From: Gavia stellata | Taxonomy: Eukaryota; Chordata; Aves; Gaviiformes; Gaviidae | Reading direction: 5' to 3' | NCBI RefSeq assembly: GCF_030936135.1 | Contig: NC_082619.1 | Span: 4,653,208 to 4,717,207, forward strand | DNA: 64,000 nt | In this document: one piece after another, positions 59,301 through 64,000 of the stretch | Position numbering within the stretch: position 1 is the first letter of the stretch | Layout: each line of letters starts with the position of its first letter | Translations under genes and position numbers: made by a program | The notes under the pieces: model-generated | What the model saw: the letters and a program-made list of their open reading frames with translations, nothing else | Databases searched by the model: none | What the model was told of the DNA's origin: nothing

Positions 59301-62300
59301 GATGTTCCAGTCCCCTAATCATCTTTGTAGCCCTTTGCTGTACCCTCTCCAGCAGTTCCCTTTCCTTCTTGAACCGGGGAGCCCAGAACTGGATGCGGTA
59401 CTCCAGATGCAGCCTCATTAGCGCAGAGTAGAAGGGGAGGATAACCTCCCTCGCCCTGCTAGCCACACTCTTTTTGATGCACCCCAGGATGCCATTGGCC
59501 TTCTTGGCCCCAAGGGCACTTTGCTGGCTCATGGTCATCTGTTGTCCACCAGGACTCCCAGGTCCCTTTCCACAGAGCTGCTCTCCAGCAGGTCAGCCCC
59601 TAACCTGTAGTGATGCATGGGGTTATTTCGCCCTAGGTGCGGTACCCTACACTTGCCTTTGTTGAATTTCGTAAGGTTCCTCTCTGCCCAACTCTCCAGC
59701 CTGTCCAGGTCACGCTGAATAGCAGCGCAGCCTTCCGGTGTGTCCGCCACTCGTCCCAGTTTTGTGTCATCAGCAAACTTGCTGAGGGCACACTCTATCC
59801 CTTTATCGAGGTCATTGATGAATATATTGAACAGGATGGGACCCAGTCCTGACCCCTGGGGAACATCACTTGTTACAGACCTCCAACTAGACTCTGTGCC
59901 ACTAATCACAACCCTCTGAGCTCTATCTATCAGCCAGTTTTCAATCCGCACCACTGTCCATTCACCTAACCCACACTTCCTAAGCTTGCCCATGAGGATG
60001 ATGTGGGAGACAGTGTCGAAAGCCTTGCTGAAGTCAAGGTAGACAACATCTGCTGCCCTCCCCTCATCTATCCATCTAGTTATGCCATCGTAGAAGACTA
60101 TCTGATTGGTCAGACATGACTTCCCCTTGGTGAATCCATGTTGACTACTGCCGATAACCTTCTTTTCCTCCAGACGCTTTAAGATGATGCCCAGAACAAG
60201 CTGTTCCATCATCTTTCCAGGGATGGAGGTGAGGCTGACTGGCCCGTAGTTTCCCGGGTCTTCCTTCTTGCCCTTTTTGAAGACTGGAGTGACATTGGAT
60301 TTCCTCCAGTCCTCAGGCACTTTGCCTGTTCCCCAGGACCTTTCAAAGATGATGGACAATGGCCCAGCAATTACTTTTGCCAACTCCCTCAGCACTCGTG
60401 GGTGCATCCCATCAGGACCCATGGACTTGTGGATGCCCAGTTCACTTAACTGGTCTCTGACTTGATCCTCCTCAACCAAGGGAAAGTCTTCCTTCTTCCA
60501 GACTTTCTCTGTTACCTCCAAAGTCTGGGACTCCTGGAGGCTGGCCGGAGCAGTAAAGACTGAAGCAAAGTCAGCATTCAGTAACTTTGCCTTCTCTGCA
60601 TCATCTGTCACCATGGCACCTGTCTCATTCAACAGCAGGCCCACATTTTCTCTAGTTTTCCTTTTGCCTCCAATGTACCTGAAGAAACCCTTCCTGTTGA
60701 CCTTCACATCCCTTGCCAGGTTTAATTCCAAGGAGGCCTTGGCTTTCCTCTTTTCATCCCTGCATACTCCGACAGCATTCTTGTAATCGTATATATTCAT
60801 TACATGGGCTTCTGCTTCTCCCCTTGCTGATCTGGTGCATGCAGGCAAGGAGGCAAAATGTTTTCAGCACTGGCAGCTGAAGGTGACAGAACCAAGGACT
60901 GTGCTTGCAAGCCACACTTTCATTTCTATTGCTTTACTGTCCTCTCACTGATGGACAAGGGACTGGTATGTGCACAGCACTTACACAGAGGTATGGCTTT
61001 GAGGAAAGACCTTAACTGCCCTTGTGTTTAGCCTTTAGTGAACTTTTAAATGATGCATTTAATTTCAGTTTAGTTTATCACGGAAACGCAGTGGCACTTT
61101 CTGCTTTCAAGCCAAGGAAAACAAAGCCCTCAATTACTTGAATTCTTCAAGCAGGGTGTGGGAAGAACCACAACTGCTCCTTCCCTCTACACCTCCCCTG
61201 CTTCAGCTCCTACACAGGCAGGTTCTTGGCTAGACAGCAGTGAACTGTCGGAAGGGAAGCTCCACAGGAGAAAGGAATTAAAGCTGACAAAGCCAGTGGT
61301 TTGATGGTATTTCCAAAAAAATGCTTGTTTAAACACACCTGAAGAAGTACAAGAAAGGTCATGGCTAAGCATCAAGGTTCAAGGTAAGTATCACACTGTT
61401 TCAGCTGTACCTGTGATAGCAGCCCAGTTAGGAGCCAAGTTCAGATCCTGTTGCTTCAAAACCCCATGTCTGGCCAGCTGGAACAGAGAAGAGGGCTGGA
61501 AGGACACACCTCTGGGCTCACAGCCCACATTTGCTTCGTTCACAGTCACAATCAGGAAGTGTTCCTGAATGGTCCTATCCCTGAAAACATACGTCCCAGA
61601 CTCCAGGAAAACATGGGCAAACCTAAAAGGGAGAAGTAAGGAAGGCAGTGGTTGATCCAAGCTTCCTTTACCCTCCAGCTGTGATAAGGGTTAAATACAT
61701 GGACTTCACCACACCAAACTTCGGTGTTTTCACACACTGCTCACTGCCAAGGACCTACGGATTCTGTGAAAGACTCACTCTACCCATAACACATGCACGA
61801 CTAATCACACCAGATATTACCAGGAAATGTTGAGTTGAGTCTCCTGGATGAGGTGGTCTAGCCTTCGGAAGGGTCCAAAATCCCAGCTTGGGTTGTTGTT
61901 ATATAGGTGCTGCTTCTGATAAACAGGGTAATGGCTGGATGCACGATCTGGGAACAGTTCAGCACAGTGTCAGCAACTCTGACCCACTTCAGTTAGGATA
62001 GTTGACACTGATCTGGCAAAGAACTATGTAACTGCATTTCTTTTATAGGGCCATGCAGTGTCAACTCATTTAATCGACATATGCATTTCCGCCCAACAAA
62101 GAGTTACGCTTTCTAACAGAGGAAAAATTTTATCTCTGTTCTACAGAAATCCAGTCAAAAAGTAAAAAACACCATATAAGTCACCGGCAGACCCTAGACT
62201 GAAGTTCTGGAATCCCCTGAAGGCAACAGAGACAGGGAGGTGAAGGAATGTGCTCATACATGCAGTACTACCAAACACGGAGTCATTGCTCTAAACGGGT

Positions 62301-63593
62301 CTAGACACATATCTGCAAAGAGCACACAGATCCAAACAACACTCACTGTGGGAATTGATGCTAAGCTGGAAAAGGATTGTGTCTCCTACTTCCAAACATA
62401 CTACTGGGTTAGGAACGAGGGGCAAGGCATGGATATCTTTAGAGGAAGTCCTCTGGACTCGATGACCTTTCTGCAGCAACTGATCTGATGAAAAATCTCC
62501 TGCCACAGGTAACAGAACAAAACAGAACAAATTCCACAAAATGAGCAGCATGTGAAAACAACCTAATCCTCGGAAATGAAGGACAATTTCTTTTGTATCT
62601 GTGAGCAGTTACAGCTCACAAGGCCAAATTCTGCTCTCAGTCATACTACCGTAAATGAGGAGCAACTGGAATCAGGAGCCAGCGCACACTTGCCAACAGA
62701 TCTGCCTCCAAATGGAGTTCCCTTCTAATTCCTTGGAAAGCCAAAATCATCCTACAATCTTTATTTGACCCATTACCAGGGAGCTAACTGTGCAGCCAGT
62801 GCAGGTCCCCATTGTTTACTCCCAGATAGAACGAGATCTCTCCCTGCTTTGTAAATAATTTGGAGTGTCTGACAATAAATTGCCTCTGTGCTGAATTGCT
62901 GTCCACTTGCAGTGCCAACTTGAAAGGAAATGAATGGCTTAGTCTGGCTGCAACTTAGGTTCACTCTCAGGAGCTCTCAAGCCTTACCCGTGAGAAACGC
63001 ATCCAGAACATCTGTGCCGGAGACAATAAAACCTAGTACTCCACTGGGACTAAACAGAACCAAATGCACCCGCTGGCTTTCCTGCAGGTGTTCATCTGGG
63101 CCCAGGACATTTGCCACTTTCTGTTAAAAAAGCAGAGGAGAACGCTGATCACTGATACAATCAACCCTGGAGTCAGACCCTGGTTTGTGATCAACCTTAC
63201 CTTCAGCTGTCCAAGACTACTCTAGTGAGGTTTTTTCCCCCCACCATTCAGGAACCATCATTTCTCAGTAATGCATCAACCTCCTGTCTGATCAGTATTC
63301 TCGGTCATGAGACATACTGAGCCTTTCCTCCTTCCCTCTGCTCACAGCTTCATACCCTTCTGCAACCTCAGCCCCCAGGAGTCCCTTTACCTAACTGTAA
63401 TCTGTAAGGGCTCTTTGCAGACTTATATGCTGAGAAAGCAGTTCCCCACTCCATACTTACCCTCACTTCTCCTTCGTTCATCCTCAGAAGCAGCTCTCTA
63501 TTGATGTCAAATTCCAAGGAGATCCGTGGGGCTCTTAGCAAACACAGCTGGTCACAGAGCTCCTCAGCGGAGACATACTGCTTGCAGTGACAT
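50069..63593 (-). CDS. Unrecognised single-pass membrane protein, 3' part of a multi-exon gene
   Basis: I do not recognise this gene. Seventeen exons with GT-AG sites chain in one frame except at one junction (55443 to 53458). The visible protein starts beyond the right edge. Residues 1-252 (numbered from 63592) look extracellular, with Cys-rich CHCKQY...LCDQLCLL and a beta-rich stretch whose motifs ([29 protein letters not shown]) resemble cupredoxin folds. One helix ([20 protein letters not shown], about 253-272) is followed by basic [12 protein letters not shown], which by the positive-inside rule puts the C-terminal side in the cytosol. The remaining region of about 500 residues is rich in amphipathic, Leu/Glu/Lys helices that could oligomerise or bind partners. 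It converges on ATP12A. Mammalian RNF17, expected here from remembered synteny, does not match. Confidence 0.8.
50675..50749 (-). CDS. Unknown membrane protein gene, exon 17
   Basis: 75 nt encoding [20 protein letters not shown] then PKFL. Two donors overlap at the low end (GTAGGT and GTAGCC); the first was chosen because it keeps the frame into the last exon. Confidence 0.82.
51119..51235 (-). CDS. Unknown membrane protein gene, exon 16
   Basis: 117 nt encoding [20 protein letters not shown] then [18 protein letters not shown]. Acceptor TGCAG, donor GTATGT; phase 1 both sides. Confidence 0.85.
52046..52132 (-). CDS. Unknown membrane protein gene, exon 15 (helical)
   Basis: 87 nt encoding [20 protein letters not shown] then RCCEKE, an amphipathic helix ending in paired Cys. 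Acceptor AACAG, donor GTATGG. Confidence 0.82.
52817..52854 (-). CDS. Unknown membrane protein gene, exon 14 (short)
   Basis: Just 38 nt ([13 protein letters not shown] with flanking split codons), between TTTTAG and GTAAGC. It was accepted because it bridges the phases of exons 13 and 15 exactly. Confidence 0.75.
53388..53458 (-). CDS. Unknown membrane protein gene, exon 13
   Basis: 71 nt encoding [20 protein letters not shown] then NPH. Acceptor TTAG, donor GTAGGC. It joins exon 14 in phase 2 through a split Arg codon. Only the phase 0 frame is open. Confidence 0.78.
54051..54318 (-). mobile_element. Decayed CR1 fragment carrying an A/C-rich expansion
   Basis: It begins on the + strand as CACAGAATCACTAAGGTTGG, followed by AAAAGACCTGTAAGATCATC, the CR1 3' end read backwards and close to the copy at 19648. 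Element sequence resumes at about 54237 (CACCATGCCCATCAAGCCAC). In between lie about 130 bases made almost only of A and C. The last part is a 29-base unit, CAATGCCACATCCACACGCT plus 9 bases, repeated twice in tandem from 54261 and 54290. Confidence 0.85.
54521..54666 (-). other. Candidate exon 12, reading frame unresolved
   Basis: 146 nt between a CTAACAG acceptor and a GTAAAA donor. Its length is exactly what is needed to join exon 11 (phase 1) to exon 13 (phase 0), but in that frame it meets a TGA after 14 codons and a TAA later. Another frame is open throughout and looks coding ([20 protein letters not shown]) but would not join either neighbour. It may be a decoy, an exon with indels, part of a larger unseen exon set, or a sequence error. 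Confidence 0.35.
55443..55580 (-). CDS. Unknown membrane protein gene, visible exon 11 (helical)
   Basis: 138 nt encoding [20 protein letters not shown] then [20 protein letters not shown], two amphipathic helices. It leaves in phase 1 at a good GTAACA donor, which the next secure exon (53388-53458, phase 0) cannot accept directly. Confidence 0.83.
56093..56171 (-). CDS. Unknown membrane protein gene, visible exon 10
   Basis: 79 nt encoding [20 protein letters not shown] then PGHEEH. Acceptor CACAG, donor GTAAGA; phase 0 in, phase 1 out, consistent with both neighbours. Confidence 0.82.
56270..56466 (-). CDS. Unknown membrane protein gene, visible exon 9 (helical, then acidic linker)
   Basis: 197 nt encoding [20 protein letters not shown] and [20 protein letters not shown], then a Ser/Glu-rich linker ([17 protein letters not shown]). 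Donor GTGAGT, phase 0. Confidence 0.85.
57174..57338 (-). CDS. Unknown membrane protein gene, visible exon 8 (helical)
   Basis: 165 nt encoding [20 protein letters not shown] then [20 protein letters not shown] and [11 protein letters not shown], with coiled-coil-like spacing. The donor was set at GTCA|GTGTGA because only that choice keeps phase with the next exon. Confidence 0.82.
58109..58191 (-). CDS. Unknown membrane protein gene, visible exon 7
   Basis: 83 nt encoding [20 protein letters not shown] then KGAVYNA, a Gly-rich, probably flexible, juxtamembrane cytosolic segment. Acceptor CTAG, donor GTGAAG. Confidence 0.82.
58591..58753 (-). CDS. Unknown membrane protein gene, visible exon 6 (transmembrane exon)
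   Basis: 163 nt encoding [20 protein letters not shown], the only strong membrane helix in the chain, then [20 protein letters not shown] and [14 protein letters not shown]. The basic residues after the helix set an outside-to-inside orientation. The CR1 copy at 58888-60848 lies in the intron just before it. Confidence 0.88.
58975..59538 (-). pseudogene. CR1 ORF2 C-terminal part, separated by a frameshift
   Basis: 187 codons in the next frame continue the CR1 ORF2 product: [20 protein letters not shown], then [20 protein letters not shown] and [20 protein letters not shown]. The normal element reads these without a break, so a single-base loss near 59,538 has split the frame. Apart from that, no stop interrupts about 1.9 kb. 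Confidence 0.88.
59535..60848 (-). CDS. CR1 ORF2 fragment: reverse transcriptase, 437 codons
   Basis: Contains the reverse-transcriptase core: [33 protein letters not shown] (block with the first catalytic Asp), [20 protein letters not shown] and FADDTKL, the CR1 form of the catalytic FADD box. It copies LINE RNA into DNA at the target site. The frame starts inside the element, so there is no endonuclease domain and the ATG is incidental. It ends early at a TGA through a one-base frameshift just after VLVDNR. Confidence 0.9.
   Translation of the reverse strand: MPACTRSARGEAEAHVMNIYDYKNAVGVCRDEKRKAKASLELNLARDVKVNRKGFFRYIGGKRKTRENVGLLLNETGAMVTDDAEKAKLLNADFASVFTAPASLQESQTLEVTEKVWKKEDFPLVEEDQVRDQLSELGIHKSMGPDGMHPRVLRELAKVIAGPLSIIFERSWGTGKVPEDWRKSNVTPVFKKGKKEDPGNYGPVSLTSIPGKMMEQLVLGIILKRLEEKKVIGSSQHGFTKGKSCLTNQIVFYDGITRWIDEGRAADVVYLDFSKAFDTVSHIILMGKLRKCGLGEWTVVRIENWLIDRAQRVVISGTESSWRSVTSDVPQGSGLGPILFNIFINDLDKGIECALSKFADDTKLGRVADTPEGCAAIQRDLDRLESWAERNLTKFNKGKCRVPHLGRNNPMHHYRLGADLLESSSVERDLGVLVDNR
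60849..61410. other. Intronic sequence between the CR1 copy and exon 5
   Basis: I see no coding, repeat or RNA signal in this part of the intron. Confidence 0.5.
61411..61622 (-). CDS. Unknown membrane protein gene, visible exon 5 (end of extracellular part)
   Basis: 212 nt. [15 protein letters not shown] is close to the late strand of cupredoxins and related beta sandwiches (His-x-Phe...Gly-x-Tyr-x-Phe). [14 protein letters not shown] follows, then [13 protein letters not shown] leading straight into the membrane helix of the next exon. Confidence 0.88.
61821..61947 (-). CDS. Unknown membrane protein gene, visible exon 4
   Basis: 127 nt encoding [20 protein letters not shown] and [20 protein letters not shown]. 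The HYPVYQK...[11 protein letters not shown] string is distinctive and would make a good search query. The NIS plus following Trp does not form a glycosylation sequon. Confidence 0.88.
62347..62499 (-). CDS. Unknown membrane protein gene, visible exon 3 (start of cupredoxin-like stretch)
   Basis: 153 nt. [19 protein letters not shown] has the Val-Gly-Asp-x-hydrophobic pattern of the second strand of cupredoxins (for example VKVGDTVTF-type motifs). The fold assignment is inference. A downstream CATCAG could also serve as acceptor; the GGCAG site was chosen because it keeps phase with exon 2. Confidence 0.82.
62988..63120 (-). CDS. Unknown membrane protein gene, visible exon 2
   Basis: 133 nt encoding [20 protein letters not shown] and [20 protein letters not shown], beta-prone and without Cys. 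Acceptor AACAG, donor GTAAGG; phase 0 in, phase 1 out. Confidence 0.88.
63461..63593 (-). CDS. Unknown membrane protein gene, first visible exon
   Basis: 133 nt, opening after an acceptor ATAG and closing with GTAAGT. It encodes [20 protein letters not shown] then [20 protein letters not shown]. Four Cys in about 20 residues suggest a disulfide-rich extracellular module. It enters in phase 2, so at least one more exon lies to the right of the window. Confidence 0.85.
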
Positions 63594-64000
63594 CTATAAA
63601 GCGGACAAAAGGTCTTGATTGCTTATGATCCCTGAGCAAACAGGTGCAACATACTGTTGGTTAGGCTAGTCCCAGTATCTTACAATCTACACAGAGTGGG
63701 CCTACTCTATATCCGTGGAAAACGGGATAGACCAAACTCACAGTCCATCTCATCCAGTACCGAGTCTGTTGTTCAATGCACGTGAAAGGCCAAAATGTGA
63801 TACCCCACGCTCTTACAGGTCTCTATTGGTGTTTAATAGAGAGTAACTTCAGTCCTGTAACAAAGCATTATGCATGCATCCCTCCCTAAAGTTTTGATTT
63901 AAGAAAATAGTTGAAAGCAACAGAGTATAATTTTAACACACTAGATTTCAGTGCAATCCATGTCAGGAGAAGATTTTGCAATACAGAAGTTAATTCACAA
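63594..64000 (-). other. Intron of the unknown gene, running off the window
   Basis: The first visible exon starts in phase 2 after an acceptor, so this must be intron. No further exon is visible before the edge. Confidence 0.6.

Larger units (their letters stand above)
58888..60848 (-). mobile_element. CR1 LINE, 5'-truncated, in sense orientation inside the unknown gene
   Basis: About 2 kb of CR1: the 3' part of ORF2 with the reverse transcriptase, its C-terminal tail, and a 3' end reading on the + strand as ACAGAATCACAGAGCCACAG. The endonuclease part is missing. It lies between exons 5 and 6 of the unknown gene, in the same direction as that gene. The 5' limit is approximate (about 60,800-60,850). 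Confidence 0.93.

Overview
The window is a piece of a bird nuclear genome. It is AT-rich, with intron-split genes, CR1 LINE copies of avian type in three or four places, and worn MIR-like SINE fragments. The species and order cannot be read from it. There are no bacterial, CRISPR or tRNA features that I can support.

Region 1 (1-14,270) is intergenic: no exon I can defend, one MIR-like SINE at about 6,225-6,330, and homopolymer tracts. Region 2 (14,272-35,330, + strand) is a complete ATP12A gene, the non-gastric H+,K+-ATPase alpha subunit. It has a TATA-type promoter, 23 exons with canonical splice sites, an uninterrupted 1,035-residue reading frame and a poly(A) signal. Every P-type ATPase catalytic motif is present, as is the transmembrane lysine that separates H,K-ATPases from Na,K-ATPases.

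Region 3 (35,340-about 50,070) is a gene-poor stretch of roughly 15 kb. It holds a short CR1 tail, a GC-rich patch and a cluster of near-palindromic repeats.

Region 4 (about 50,070-63,593, - strand) is the 3' part of a multi-exon gene that I do not recognise. Its 5' end lies beyond the right edge. Seventeen exons chain together in phase except at one junction. They encode a single-pass membrane protein: a cysteine-containing extracellular part with a cupredoxin-like beta-rich stretch, one transmembrane helix, then a cytoplasmic region of about 500 residues rich in amphipathic helices. A CR1 LINE with a 437-residue reverse-transcriptase reading frame sits in the intron just before the transmembrane exon, in sense orientation. 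A second, decayed CR1 fragment with an A/C-rich expansion lies in a later intron.

The two genes converge tail to tail. From memory, mammals carry RNF17 downstream of ATP12A on the same strand, so this neighbour is unexpected. It is the best candidate here for something undescribed. Its one out-of-phase junction, between 55,443 and 53,458, is left open.
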